NCBI GenBank assembly: GCA_051646185.1
Contig: JBOFCS010000064.1
Span: 1 to 21,503 of the forward strand
Direction: 5' to 3'
DNA length: 21,503 nucleotides
Origin: JBOFCS01 sp051646185
GTDB taxonomy: Bacteria; Actinomycetota; Actinomycetes; Mycobacteriales; Mycobacteriaceae
Shown in pieces: positions 21,462-21,503 of this stretch (its first letter is position 1; every line of letters starts with the position of its first letter). The translations under genes and the position numbers were made by a program. The notes beneath the pieces were generated by a model. It was not told the origin of the DNA. It worked only from the letters and a program-made list of their open reading frames with translations, and did no database searches.

Positions 21462-21503
21462 GGTCTTGTTTGGTTTGCTACTATGTTAGCGGTTAATCTG
21501 CTT

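Overview
The window looks like a mycolic-acid-containing actinomycete (Mycobacteriales/Corynebacteriales), although its base composition, judged by eye, is low for that group (around 45-50% G+C, not computed). The evidence is a set of proteins I recognise as close relatives of Mycobacterium tuberculosis proteins: an EspR-type DNA-binding protein (right end), the start of RraA (left end), a GabD2-type semialdehyde dehydrogenase, a Lys/Pro/Ala-rich tail-anchored protein like Rv3852 ('Hns') and a DUF6474 protein. I cannot name a genus. No rRNA, tRNA, CRISPR array or insertion sequence was seen.

Layout. 1-3524: minus-strand rraA (cut by the window edge) preceded by a SWIM-SNF2 helicase. 3525-6795: a regulatory gap with two adjoining inverted repeats, then a plus-strand run of a secreted lipase-fold protein lacking its catalytic Ser and His, an unrecognised secreted 420-aa protein and a 46-aa acidic hydrophobic peptide, closed by a strong terminator. 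6837-8487: gabD2-like gene and a shared bidirectional terminator. 8488-10703: minus-strand Rv3852-like gene and an FAD-dependent phytoene-desaturase-like oxidoreductase. 10774-10887: operator-like palindromes. 10898-14119: plus-strand lipid or hydrophobic-substrate metabolism cluster, consisting of a decayed cytochrome P450, an SDR, a hormone-sensitive-lipase-type esterase and an SRPBCC protein. 14109-16254: tightly packed minus-strand DUF6474-copC-copD unit. 16401-18041: TM0106-type RecB/RNase H nuclease. 18249-19124: Thr/Ser-rich exported protein carrying a perfect 15-bp tandem repeat. 19270-20999: translationally coupled ImmA/IrrE protease and MAB_1171c/DUF6545-type membrane protein, convergent with espR (20996-21424).

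How it fits together. Read on the minus strand from the right, the order is espR, DUF6474, Rv3852-like, rraA. This appears to be the same order and orientation as the compact M. tuberculosis Rv3849-Rv3853 stretch, here opened up by blocks of accessory genes. The accessory blocks are mostly cell-envelope and lipid functions (secreted proteins, esterase, SDR, FAD enzyme, dead P450, copper proteins, surface protein). The most unusual items are the apparently dead secreted lipase, the porin-like micro-peptide beside it, the P450 whose heme Cys has become Tyr, the espR terminator buried in the coding sequence of the facing membrane-protein gene, and the possible protease/membrane protein/EspR regulatory trio.
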